DNA of 64,000 nucleotides from Lasiosphaeria ovina (Eukaryota; Ascomycota; Sordariomycetes; Sordariales; Lasiosphaeriaceae). The notes under the pieces are model-generated. The model ran no database searches, was not told where the DNA came from, and saw only the letters and a program-made list of their open reading frames with translations. This document shows positions 51,595-63,764 of this stretch, piece by piece; the first letter of the stretch is position 1; every line of letters begins with the position of its first letter. The position numbers and the translations under genes were made by a program. The stretch spans positions 620,001 through 684,000 of the forward strand of contig JAULSN010000003.1 in assembly GCA_033439765.1 (NCBI GenBank). Direction: 5' to 3'.

Positions 51595-54500
51595 TCATTT
51601 AATCTCGGCCCTGGCAGTCACCAGCACGCCGAGCGCCGCAATAGTGGTCTCGCCCATGATCTCAAACACGGCCACGGCAGCAGCAAAGTCCGTACGCAGC
51701 CAGTTGCGCAGCTCAACAGCCATGAGCGAGTCGACTCCATATTCCGACAAGCGGCGCGCGGGCTCGATATCGTCGGCCGCGACGCCCAGCGCCCGCGCCA
51801 ACTTACCACGCACCGCCTCCACCACCACGCGCGCGCGCTCCGCCGGCTGCCCGGCCTGCCTGAACCGCGCCGCCGCATCCTCACCGCCATTCGCCTTGCT
51901 GCCTGCTTTGGCCCCCGTCGCAGCAGCCGCCGGCAGCGCTGAGCGGTCGAACGCCGCAAACAGCGGCCGCGCCATCGTCGCCACGGCGCCAATGCCCCGC
52001 GCCGCGACGCGCGCCGGCGTCACCGCGCCAACGAGCAGCTGCGTCTCGCTTTTCCTCTGCTGACCAAAGCCGCCGTCTGCCTCGGGCGGCGGCGCGCAGT
52101 AGTGCGCCAGCAGCGCCAGCAGGTCGTCGGGGCCGACGGGGTCCATGTCGCGCGTGTTCTCGCGGTTGCGCCGGTAGTCGTCGCGCTCGGCGATGATGCC
52201 GATGGCGCGCATCCAGCCGAGGTCGAGCGACACGGAGCGGCACGCCGATTGTGTTGTGTTGCGCGCCGCCGCCAGCGCGTCCTGGAATGTGCACCCTGCT
52301 GCGTAGTTCCCCTGCGCGATCGGCCCGTAGATGCCTGCGAGTGAGGACAGCAGGATGAAGAAGTCCATGGTGTCTGGGAGCAGCGTGTGCAGGTTCCAGC
52401 TCGCGGACACTTTGGAGGCGATGGTCGCTGACCATTGTGTGTGTGTCATGTTGTCGAAGACGGAGTCCTGGTTGTGGTGTTAGTGCTGAAGCTGGAGAGG
52501 ATGTGGCAATGGGAGGACGGGGGGTGAGAAGAAGGTAAGAGAAGCGGGACCTACATGCAAAGCCATGGCGGCGTTGATGCAGCCTTTGACAGGCGGCATC
52601 CCGGCGGCAGCGCATTCGTCCAGCAGCCGCGCGAGCTGGCCCGCGTCGGCCACGTCGCAGCGCGGCGCCAGCACGCGCACGCCCCTGGCCTCGAGCGCAG
52701 CGAGCACGGCTGCCGCTGCCGCCCCACTGCCGCCAGACCGCGACGGCACGATCAGGTGCCGCGCGCCCTTGTCGGCCATCCATGTCAGGATCGCCCGGCC
52801 GAGCCCGCCCAGTCCGCCCGCCACGACGTACGACGCGCTGCTGTCAAACTGCCAGTCGCTGCTGCGCCGGCGCACCGTGTGTTTCTGCCGTGCTCGCGAG
52901 GTTAGCGCCGCTCAGCTCAGGGGTAAGTAAACAACGGCCTTGCACAGGGAGGAAGACAACTCACAGGAACGACGTCGTCCCTGCCCAGCGACACGACAAT
53001 GCGCCCAGTATTCTTCCCGCTCTGCATGTAGCGGAAGGCCTTCTCAACATCCGAAACAGGGAACAGGTGCAATGGCTTCGGGTTGGCGAGCTCGCCGGAG
53101 GCAACCATATCCAAGACCTTGACCGCCAGCTCGCGCGCCAGCGCGGGGTTGGACACCGAGATGTGGTGCAGGTCGACAGCCGCAAACGTCACGTTGCGCG
53201 CAAAGCAGCCCATGGGCAGCGCGGCGTTGGCGCGGATGTCAGCCTTGCCGATCTCGACGAAGCGGCCGTACGGCGCCACGCACGCCCAGCCGGCGCGCAG
53301 CGCGTCGCCCGACAGCGAGTTGAGCACCACGTCGACGCCGTAGCCGCCCGTCGCGCGCCGCACGCCCGCCGCGAACGACGTGTTGCGGCTGTAGAAGATG
53401 CGGTCGGGCGGCAGCCCGAACTCGTTGATTAGGAGCGCCTTCTTGTCGTCGGACCCGACGGTCGCGTACACCTCCGCGCCCAGCAGCTGCGCGATGCCGA
53501 CTGCCAGCTGCCCCGTGCTGCCGGCCGCCGCGTGGATGAGCACCTTCTCGCCGCGCTGCAGGCGAGCCACGTTGACGAGCGCGTACCACGCCGCCATGCC
53601 GGGGTTGATGGCGGCGACGGCGGCGTCGAAGGACTGGGAGGGCGGGATCTTGATGACGGCGTGGGCGGGCGCGCGCGGGTGGCTGCGCATGCACCCCGTC
53701 GCGACCATGACGACGCGGTCGCCGGGCTGGCAGTGGGTGGCGGGGACGGCGGCGCCGGTGCGCGTGACCGTGCCGGCGCACTCGAAGCCCAGCGCCTCGC
53801 GGCCGAGCCGACCCAGCGCGATGAGGATGTCGCGGAAGCTGACGGGCCACGCGGCCGCCTCGATCTCGACGTCGTCGGGGGCCATGGCGGCGGCGTGGAC
53901 GTCGTCAGACACGAACCGCATCGTGTCCAGCATGCCCGGCGTCGCCACGTCAAGCGCCAGCGCGGGGCCCGGCTGCCAGGGTTCAGACCGCAGCCGCGGC
54001 GTCACGTAGTCGGCGCGTATCCGGTCGAGGGCTTTCTCCTGCACCAGGCGGCCGACGTGCACGAGCCCGTCGCGGACTACGAACTCGAGCTCGGGGGACC
54101 GTGGGGTTGCTGCGGCGAGGAAGCACGACTGCAGCACGTCGGCGACGAAGGCGGCCTCGCACCCCGGTGTGTAGGACTCGAGCGAGAGCAGCACGAAGCG
54201 CTTGGCCGCCTCCTCGGACCGCAGCGTGCGCAGCAGGCCCGTCGACAGGGCAAAGCGCGGGTCGGGCGTGCTGGTGCCGGCTACCCAGAGCATGTCCTGC
54301 ATGCCGCGTGTCAGGGCCTGTAGCGCCTGGAACTCGGCGGCGGTGAGTGTGGCCAGCCGCGGCGCGCCGACTTCGAGCAGACACACGACGAGGCCGCCGG
54401 GCGCGGTGCTGTGGTCTTTGGCTACGTCGGCGAAGTGTAAGACCCGCGCACCCGCGGACTCGTACTGCTGCGCGAGCTGGGCGGCGAGGGTCGTCTGGGC

Positions 54501-57500
54501 TTCGGACTCGGCGTCGACTATAAATGTGAGTTGTGTTTCCTTTGCAACCGGCTGCTGCTTGCCGGTGCTGCTGCTCTGCACATCTACTGTCTTGCCTACC
54601 CCAGCCACGGCCTCGACAACGGCCTCGACATCGACCTCGACCTCGACCTCGACCTCGACCTCGACCTCAGCCGCCCTCGACACCATGACGCTGCAGAGAT
54701 GCGCCGCCTCGCTCTCAAAGTCCCTCAGTTCAAGCAGCGCGCCCTCGAAGCCGTTCTCGCACAACAACTCATGCCAGCGCTGCTCAGGAACAAGCGGGCT
54801 GTGTGCGCGCCACTCCTCCGTACTCAGCCACCAGCCCTCGAGCGCGCCGAAGCAGACATTGGCGCACGCGCCGGCCGGCGCCGTCATCTCGAGTGCGACC
54901 AGCAGCCCGCCCGGCCGCAGCAGCCGGCGGCAGTGCCGCAGCGTGCGCGACAAGTCCGCCGTCGCGTGCAGCACACTCCCGGCAAACACGACATCGTACC
55001 CCCCCGCCGCGAACCCCTGGTCTCGCACCGGATCCCGCTCGAGGTCCAGCGTGCGGAACTCGACCCGCTCGTCGGCGTCACCGAACTCGCCGCGCGCCGC
55101 CTCGAAGAACCCCGCCGATATGTCCGTGTACGTGTACCGCGCAAACGCCAGGCCGCCATCGCGCGCCTCGATGTCTTGCAGCGTCGGCAGGATGCGCCGC
55201 GTCCAGCCGCCGGTGCCCGCGCCGACCTCGAGGATTTTCAGGGACGGCGTCTCATGCGCCGCCAGCCCCAGCAGCGCCGCGAACGCCCCCGACCGCATGT
55301 GCAGCTCGAACATGGCGCTGTAGAACTTCTCGGCGGCGCCGGCGGACGATGTCCCGAAGAGCAGATCCAAAGGGTCCGTCGTGCCGCGCAGGATTCCGGG
55401 CAGCGACCGCGCGACGGACGTAAAGAGCTGCCACGCTGGCTGCTCGGCGTCGCACTGCGCGAGGAGTGTTTCGAGGGCTGTGTCGTCGAGGTCGTCGCTG
55501 TTGTCAGTGGCGGTCAGGTGCTCCAGCCCGGCCACGTAGCGGCGCAGATAGGGCACGCCGGGCGCGAGGTCGGCGTGCGGCACCAGCGCGAGGGCCTTGC
55601 GTGCCGCCACGCGCAGCGCCCGCTCCAGCCGGCCGTAGAAGGCTTCGAACGCGGGCTCCTGGGTGACGTGAGGGGACGGCCGGGCTAGCGCGGCCACGGC
55701 CTGCTCCAGCTGGGCGCGCGTGCGCAGCGAGCCGAGCCGCGGCTGCCAGGCGATGTTGTACAGCAGCGTGGCGCCGACATCTGTACCCTGAGCGGCACTG
55801 CTCGGCCGCGACACCTCGGCCATGACCAGCCGCTCCAGGGCACACAGCGGCGACCCGTCGGCGGCCACGGCACAGACACTTCCGTGCACGCCGGCGGCCA
55901 GACTAGCATCAGCACGCGCCGTCGCCGTCATGTGCACGCCGCCTACCCTGCTCCACGGCCGCCGCGCCGAGATCCACGCACTCCCCAGCCGCGCCGGCAC
56001 CAGCGTCGGCATCCCATCGCCGCGCGCCAGGCCCTCCGACGCCACGGCCAGCAGCAGCTGTCCGGCCGTGTCCAGCACCGCCGGGTGCACAGGACTATTA
56101 TTGTCTGGGTCATCCCCGAGCGCCGCCGCGTCGATGCGCGCCGCCGCAGTCGCCGCGCCGTCCCAGCCCAGCTCGCCCAGCAGCTGGAACGCCGCGCCGT
56201 AGCGAATGCCCACGCGCGCGCAGAAGTCGTAGAACGCGCGGCCGTCGACGCCGGTCCCGGTCCCGCACGCCGCGCGCGCACTATCGACAACGCTGCGAAT
56301 GCGCTCCCCCTCGAGCCGCGCCTCGCGCCCGCCGTCGACATTTTCCTTGGTGTCTGCGTCAGGATCACACTGCGCCTGCACCTCGGCGACGAACGCCTCG
56401 ACGGGCGCCGCGCGGCCGGCCTGCCGCGCAAAGATGCGCACGTCGAACCAAGACGCGTCCTTGGCGTCGAGGTTGCTCTGGAGTGGCCGCAGCTGCACTT
56501 CCGTCTCGGTCGCGTCCTGTGCGGTCGCGCCCACGGCGATGGGGGCTAGGAACTGCGCGTCTTTGATCAGAAATGCGGAGACCGGGCGGCGGTTTTGTGT
56601 GGTATTGGTGGTGCTGGTGGTGGTGATGTGGGCGACGGCTTCCATCGCCATCGCGAGCATGCCCGTCCCCGGCACGATCGTCGTGTCGCTGACCTGTGGC
56701 TGTTTAGTGTCTCTTCATTGGGAGGCAATGGGTGTCAGACTCACCACGTGGTGGCCCAGCCACGGCGTCGTCTCAACCGACAGCCAGTTGCGCCAGCGCG
56801 GCTGCAGCGGGTTCCAGTCGTGCGCGCGGCGGCCGAGCAGGAACCCCTGCGCGCGCGGCCGTAACCTGTAGTCCCTGCTGAGCCGCGACTCGGCCCAGTA
56901 GCGCCGCCCGTGGTCGAACGGGTACGGCGGGCAGTCGGTGAGGAACGGCAGCTGCTGCGCGGCCTGCATGTTGGCCGCCGCCGCCGCGCCCGCCGACACG
57001 TGGCCGTGGCAGAACAGCTCGCCGACGAGTTCCAGCAGTGTCTGCAGCGGCGCCTGGTTCCTGAGAAGCGCCGCGTGGTACCGCAGGCCCGGCGCCGACT
57101 CGCGCACCGCGCGCCGCAGCGCCGCGTGCGGCCCGATCTCGACCACGTCCGCGACGGCGTCGACGCCCAGCGGCAGCGGCAGCGACAGGCTGGTGCTGAC
57201 GGACAACCGCACGGCGTCGGCGAAGCGCACCGGCGACACCAGGTTGTCGACCCAGTACTGCGGTGAGCTGAGCAGCTTGCGCGCCACCGCCTGGCCCGTG
57301 ACCGAGCTGACCATGGTGGCGGGCGCGGCGTCTGCCTCTGCCCGCGGCGCCAGCGTGCCCATGCGCTCGAGATACTCGGCCGCGATGGCGCGCATGGCCG
57401 GCGAGTGGTACGCCACGCCCGTGTTGACCTTGGTGGCCAGCACGCCAGCCGCCTTGAGCAGGACTGCCAACGCGTCGATGGCCGCCGACGGCCCGGACAG

Positions 57501-60061
57501 GGTCACGTTGTTTGGGCTGTTGACGCACGCGGTGTGGACCGCGCCATCATGCTCGCTGTCCAGCCTGGCCAGCCACGCCGCGATGTCGCCCGCGGGCAGG
57601 TTGACGGCCATCATGGCGCCGGGAGCCGCAATCGTAGTAGCGCGCAGCTTCCCTGCCAGCTGCCCGCGCCAGTAGGCGGCCTTGCACGCCGACTCGTGCG
57701 ACAGGGCGCCGATGGTGTATGCCGCGGCGATCTCGCCGGATGAGTGCCCGACCACGGCGGCCGGCGCCACGCCGAAGCTTTGCAGTAGCTCGACGAGTGC
57801 GACCTGTAGCACGGTGCACAGCGGCTGGCTGTACTCGGGGCTGTGGATGTGCTCGGCGCTGTTCAGTTCGTCTGCGCGCGTGTAAGTCATGAAATGTTTA
57901 CCTCAAGTCAGGGGCTGCAGGGGCATTAACAAAAACTTACCAAACACGGACCACGCACACCCCAGACCCTTGAGGATACCATCCGACACCTTCAAGCTGT
58001 CCTCAAACACAGGGTACCGCCGCAGCGGCAGCCCCATGCCGGCGTACTGCGCGCCCTGCCCGGTGAACAGGAACGCGACGCCGCCCTTCATGTCTGTCGC
58101 CACTCGCACCGGCGCCGGCGTCGCGAGCAGCGAGGGGCTTGTGTTTGTGTCTGTGTTTGTGTTGTCGGCCACGGCATACGTGCGCCACGCCATGGCCGTC
58201 CGCCGCGCGGCGAGCGTGTACGCCAGCTGCTCGAGCTTATGCCTGCTGTCGATGTGTGCCGCGAAGTAGCCCTGGTAGGCTTGCACCATGCGCCCCAGCG
58301 CGCCCGCGTCGGCGGCGCTCCAGATGAGTAGTTTCGGCTCTGACGGTGACTCTGACGCTAGTGGTGACGACGGTGGTGACGCCGTGGAAAACGACGCGCG
58401 GTTCACGGTCCCCGCCCCCGAGCCGCGGTCGCAGTGGTGGTTTCCGGCCAACCCGCGGCCCTGCAAGTAATGGTAGGCGTCGTCGAGGACAGCGTGCGCG
58501 TTGGACCCGCCGAAGCCAAACGAGTTGACCGACACGCGCCGCAGCCCGGCCGCCGGCCACGCCACGCTGCGCGTCGGCACCGCCACGTGGTAGAACTCGG
58601 CGTCGATGTCGGGGTTCATGGTCTCGAACAGTGCGTTGGGCGGGATCACGCCCTTCTCGAGCACTTGGATGGATTTCACTATGCCGGCCAGCCCGCTTGC
58701 GCCTTCGAGGTGGCCGATGTTCGCTTTTACGGAGCCGCTGGGGGGTGTTAGTTTGGTTGGTGAGCATGGGGGGAGAGGGGGGGGGGGAGGGGGGGGGCGA
58801 GTGTGACTTGCACGTAGAGCGGCGCGTCGGGCGAGCGGTGGCTCCTGAAGACGCGCCCGATGGCCGACATCTCGATTGGGTCGCCGGTTGGTGTGCCCGT
58901 TCCTGTGGTGGTGCTTATTGTCAGTGTTTGTGTCTATTTCCTTTTCCTCTCTCTCCTTTTCTCTTATTTTTCCTTTCTCGTTTCTCTTCTCGCGCCGGAC
59001 TCACCGTGAGCCTCAAAGTACCTCGTCTCGGCAAACGACAGACCCGCCTTGGCGTAGACGTGCCGCATGAGCGCCTCCTGCGCATCGGCGCTGGGCTGGG
59101 TCAGGCCCGGCGTGCGGCCGTCCTGGTTGGACGCCGTGGCGCGCAGCACGGCGCGGACGACGTCGCCCTGCCGCAGCGCGTCGGCCAGCGGCTTGATCAG
59201 CAGCGCCACCACGCCCTCGCCGCGCGCATAGCCGTTGGCGCGCGCGTCGAAGCTGAAGCAGCGGCTGTCGGGCGACAGAAAGTTCATGCTCGACAGCCGC
59301 ACCGACGTCTCGGGGCTCGGCAGCAGGTTGGACCCGATGACCAGCGCGGCCGACGCGTCCCCGGCCCGCATCGAGTTGCAAGCCATGTCCAGCGCCACGA
59401 GCCCGCTCGAGCACGCCGTGTCGACGTGCACGCTCGGCCCGCGCAGGTTGAAGTGCCAGCTGACCCGGTTGGCCAGGATCGACGCCGTGCTGCCCGTCAT
59501 GGCCATGCGCGGCGCCGCGTCGGGGTCCTTGGCGAACACGCTCGACATGTCGTTGGACATGGACGCCGCGTACACGGCCGTGCGGCTGCCGCGGACGCTC
59601 TCGAGCGGGATGCCCGCTGTTTGGTCAGTAGGGGATTACATCGATGGCCGCTGGCTACTAACCGTTCTCAAAGGCGTGGTAGGCGGCTTCGAGTGCCCAG
59701 CGTTGCTGCGGGTCCATGGACGCCGCCTCTCTGGCCGTGATGGAAAAGAAAGGGGCGTCAAACACGCCGGGGTCTTCGCGCACAAAGTGGGCCCCGCGCC
59801 CGTGAAGCTAGAGGTATGTCAGAGGTCGTTGGGCTGGTAGACAGACACGGAGCTAGAACGCACCGTGTTTGGTTTCTTGGATCCCCCGTCATGAAACTCG
59901 TCGACCGTTGCCCGGTCTGCGGGCCACTCGGTCATGACATTCTTCTTGCTCTGCAGCATGTCCCACAGGCTTGCCTCGTCGACAATGTCCTGGGGCAGCT
60001 TGAAGGAGAAGCCGACGACGGCGAACGGCTCCATCGAGGCGGTAGAGTCCCCGGCGGCCAT
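51595..60061 (-). CDS. Highly reducing type I polyketide synthase (KS-AT-DH-MT-ER-KR-ACP)
   Basis: Nine exons: 60061-59864, 59807-59663, 59616-59005, 58902-58812, 58737-57941, 57871-56745, 56693-52965, 52884-52555, 52467-51595. All junctions keep frame, giving 2,633 residues, normal for this class. KS (about 12-430): 'DTACSSG' with Cys183, '[12 protein letters not shown]', 'NIGHLEGAS'. AT (about 560-880): '[12 protein letters not shown]', 'GHSSGE' with Ser658, 'VAYHSPAM'. DH (about 940-1250): '[14 protein letters not shown]' (His989) and 'HPAVLD'. C-methyltransferase: '[11 protein letters not shown]' near 1475. ER: '[11 protein letters not shown]' and '[11 protein letters not shown]'. KR: 'AGGLGGLGR', 'LLSSLAG', 'GNYAAG'. 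ACP: 'GVDSLMAVE' with carrier Ser near 2589. No thioesterase or reductase end, so release must be in trans. Product unknown; expected to be a reduced, methylated linear polyketide. Confidence 0.95.
54624..54676. repeat. (GACCTC)n repeat inside the PKS coding region
   Basis: About eight 6-base units, encoding on the minus strand alternating Glu-Val/Asp-Val in the linker between the methyltransferase and the ER-side region (about residues 1660-1680). It keeps frame because each unit is two codons. Confidence 0.9.
58738..58811 (-). other. GC-AG intron in the PKS
   Basis: 74 nt. The donor is GCAAGT after 'PLYV' and the acceptor is CCCCAG before 'GSVKANIGH'. The nearby GT at 58,807 would shift the frame and destroy the KS motif. 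Most of the intron is a poly-C tract on the transcript strand (poly-G on the plus strand, 58,766-58,798). Confidence 0.75.
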
Positions 60062-61683
60062 TGCGGCAGTAGGTATCGTCTTGGCAGGAAAAAGAGTTGA
60101 GGTTGTCAGAAAAGGTTCCAATGTAATGTTTGAATGATATTCACCGAACCACGTCACAACTCGCCAAATCACGTCCCGGATGTCTCAGCACTTGATGAGC
60201 GTGTAGAAGAGGTCCTATATGGCCCTTTTTCTGGCCGCGTAGCCCCCGGCAGCCATTGTTAAATACATCATTCTCCTTCTACAACCCTGAAACGCATTCA
60301 TGGTCCTCGAATCCAAGTCCGAACCTGAATTCAAAAGCACGAATCACGAACCAAGAGCCGCAGCCAATATCTCTCAGCGGAGCCACTCGACGGTCGTGCG
60401 CGGTACAGTGGTTACCGGCGTGGGAACGGGAACGCAACCACCATATCAGGTCGCTGTGCAACCATACCATGGATGTGCGTGACGAGATTGTGCTACGCAC
60501 CTCCAGACTTCGGATTCGGACATACTGCCTCGTTCGTCGTGCGTCGGGATTCGCACTAAGCGTCTTACGCAGCAGGACTGCTGTTTCCGAGTCTTACATT
60601 ATGCGCCCCGGGTCCCGTCCGAGATCAGACGCTGGATAGCTCCGAACCGAACATTGATGACGGCCTGCAATGAGCGATTGGTAAGGGCCGTGCAGCAGCT
60701 GCCGCGCCTTGGCCTTGACCTATCATGTTACCTAGATAGGTATTAGGTGAGACAGACGCGGCTTATCAACGACGCCCATCCCATCCCATCCCATCCCATA
60801 CGCCCTTCGGCCGGCGAGTCCCGCACTGGCGCAATGGCTTCCCATTCCGGAAGCGGTGAGCAGAGCAGACTCTCGCTTCTTTCTCGAGGCTTCAGGCTCG
60901 ACGACAAGGCAGCCCGTGACACCGTGACGACACGCGCATGTCTCCCCTACTGTTCCCTCGACCCAGTAAACGCGCGGGCTTTGTGGCGGGGAGCAACCGA
61001 TGTTTGCACTCTTGTGCCGCGTAGGTTTAGGGTTTGACGCATCTTTGCGGCGCGGGCCTCTTGCCCGCCCGCGGCGCGCCGGCGTGATTGGCTCCGACGG
61101 TTCCGGGGGGCGTACTCGGCAGCCACAACCTGGTCAGCCGGCACCACTCCCCGAGAGAATTTGATTGCGATCAGACGCCCACGATAACTGCTGGGCGGAA
61201 CAGATATGGCCAGCCCCAGCCCCAGCCCCAGCCCCATACACACACCACGCATGATGCACGCCTCTGTTCTACGTAGGTCGGCCGTATGCGGAACCTCGGC
61301 CGTCGCGCCAAGACATTACCAAGCTGGCCGGCTGTCGTACATTGACGGAACGCCCACCTAGGTCTAGTTTCCCAGCTGTTTTTAGTCCTATGGCTGTCGT
61401 GACAGCCTCTGGTTGGCTCGCCAAGACGTGCCTACTCCCAGGCCTTATCGTCGACCCTCCTTACCAAGTACAAGAACGAGTCGAGCCCGGCGCCCGCTCG
61501 CAGATTAGCCAGAGATCGACGAGAACGTGCTTGCTTGCTTTGCTTGCTGTGCCTCTCGATCCGACCCCAGACGGCCCTGGCCCCCTCGCTCGTCCGCGGC
61601 AGTTGCAGTCGCTGAGGCCCGAGCCACGGCCAGTATCTGCCGTAGACGGAATACGGGATTCCGCAAACGCCGTCTCCGCCGCT
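60062..61683. other. Divergent promoter region between PKS and FSH1 hydrolase
   Basis: The PKS (minus) and hydrolase (plus) start on opposite sides of this 1.6-kb gap, so they could share regulation. No gene is recognised inside. There is a short 'ccatcccatcccatccca' repeat (60,778-60,797) and a CCCCAG repeat (61,213-61,237). No transcription-factor site was called. Confidence 0.45.
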
Positions 61684-62650
61684 ATGCGCTTCCTGTGCCT
61701 CCACGGCCGGGGGACCAATGCCAAGGTAATTACGTATGGAAACTGCATGTGTCGAGAGTTACATGGTCGAGTCAATACTGATACTTGGCTTAATAAACCA
61801 GATATTCGAGCAGCAAACGGGTACGTCCCCCGAGCTCAGACGCTGCCTCGCTTGCGCTATACATCACACCAACCACGCATGCTAACCCCCGTCCCTGGTC
61901 AAAGCGCGCGTCCTCGAGTCGCTCCGGCGCGACCACGAGTTCGTCTTCATCAACGGCCCCGCGCCGGCCGAAGCGACCGCCGGCTCTTACCTGCTCTCTG
62001 AAATGATATCCATGAACGGCAACGTATCCGTCGAGGCCAGCGGCAGTACGCAACCACCGCGCCACCCATAATCAATCACTTCCCGGGGCTAACATGTGGC
62101 AACAGGCTCCGTGGCCGTGCCCTGGGCCACCAGGGACGACGTCCGCGGCTTCTGGCCGCTGCACGGCGGCGGCGAGGCCGACTTCCGGCAGCTGCACCAC
62201 GAGCTGGCGGCGTTCGTGCACGCGCACGGCCCGTTCGAAGGCGTCATGGGCTTTTCCGAGGGCGGCGGCGTCGCGGCGTCACTACTACTGGCCGACAAAG
62301 GCGGCACGCTCGGCTTCAAGTGCGCGGTGCTGTTCTGCGCGACGGTGCCGCTGGATTTTGGAGCTGACGGCGCGCGCCCGGTCGGGTTCTTCGCTGATGA
62401 CGCGGCGGCGGCGGCGGCGGCGGCGGCGTTGGAGGGCGCCGTGCGGCTGCCCAGCGCGCACGTCTATGCCGCCAGCGACGCCGTGTCGCCTGGCGCGGGG
62501 GTCAAGACCATGGCGTTTTTTAGGGAGGAGGCAAGGGAGCAGGTTGTGCATGCCCTCGGCCACGATGTGCCGGGCGCCCGATCGGACGAGGGCGTGAGGG
62601 AGACGGTGAGGGCCATTGCGAGGACTATTGAAAGGTCGAGGACGTCCTGA
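61684..62650 (+). CDS. FSH1-family serine hydrolase, LovG-like (probable trans-acting PKS thioesterase)
   Basis: Four exons (61684-61725, 61802-61820, 61905-62045, 62106-62650) encode 248 residues. Exon 2 is only 19 nt. The start 'MRFLCLHGRGTNAKIFEQQT' matches the family N-terminus. The nucleophile elbow 'GVMGFSEGGG' has Ser118, 'YAASDAVSPG' has Asp192, and 'HALGHDVPG' has His220, forming the alpha/beta-hydrolase triad. A poly-Ala stretch (about 167-175, GCG repeats) is a likely slippage tract. Members next to HR-PKS genes, such as LovG of lovastatin and related enzymes, hydrolyse the finished chain from the ACP. The neighbouring PKS lacks a release domain and is transcribed divergently, so that role is likely here (inference). 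Confidence 0.88.
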
Positions 62651-63764
62651 TTCATCAAGACCCGCGTTCGTAATTAGGTAGTTGCTCCGGGTTTTGACTT
62701 GCTAATTAGCCCCTGTTTACGTTTCCGGTTGCCACGGGAACCTGTTCTGATTTTACTTATTGTACTTCTCTCTCTGCTGTGGACATGTAATTATTTACCG
62801 CATCTCTGTAGCAACACCAATGGCGCCTCACAGGGACAGTGTCAGCCACGCGCTCTGACAGGGTAGCCGGGTGCATGACGGCGATGGCGTTGGGGGCCGG
62901 GACAACCTCCGCTGGGAGTCAGAATAGGTACTTTTCATTTCACCAGGGTCCCGTTCCAGGGGCTTGGGTCTTATCAGGAGTGATTGATACTGGGAGAGGG
63001 TGTGCCAGACGGCGTTCATGCGCGGTTATGCAAGCCTCATACAGTATGTTACTCAGCTTCTGCATGATGGAGGCAAGCCGCTTGCCACTCGGAGGTGCGT
63101 GGCAGTCACGCAGCGTTACGCTCTCACGTTTGCCGCATTGCTGTCTATTTGCTTGTTAAGTGCTAAACACGGCCGATACTAAGTAAGTGATTAGGCGTGG
63201 AATGGCAAACCGAGTCCAATTTCAATTGGTTATCGACTTCCTCAATAATCCAGATTCGGTGATATCAGTCATCCCGGCCATGAACTTGAAACTCTCAAGT
63301 TCACCCGAGCTGAAAGTCGACTGGCTAGCTCAGCGTCTTCTCAGGGGCAAGGAGGCGAGAGACCCAGGTCCCCGCAACCGTGCTAGGGGCTGCCGACGAG
63401 GGACCATTTCCTCTTTGGGCGCTTCAGCTGCGAACTTGCTTGCCGCCAAGCGATCTAGAGCCAACCTCGGGACCCGTTAGCGCAGCTCCCGTGGCGCTAC
63501 GCAACGAAAGACAATAATTTATTCCCGAAGCGGCGCTCACCTGTGGTCTGGCCAGAACTCGTCACGGCACGCCGCACTAGTGGGCAAATAGATCCAGCAG
63601 CTAACTGTTGAGTAGGAATGGTCTGGGCCGCCGCGGCTGAGAGGAGGCTGTCGGGTCATCGTGTTAAAACGGCTGCTTGCTCGCTGATAATTCTGGAATC
63701 GTCACTTGGACATCTTCCCCTTTATTGCAAACAACATCCTTGACTCTCTCACCAGCCACCCAAA
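62651..63764. other. Intergenic region, no gene seen
   Basis: Short motif-less frames only. Its right end is the promoter of the last gene; 'cctttattgcaaacaacatccttgac..' directly precedes the ATG. Confidence 0.4.

Noticed and set aside
53532..56549. Several 200-385 residue plus-strand frames inside the PKS region
   Set aside because: Antisense shadows of the PKS, whose domains read continuously on the other strand.
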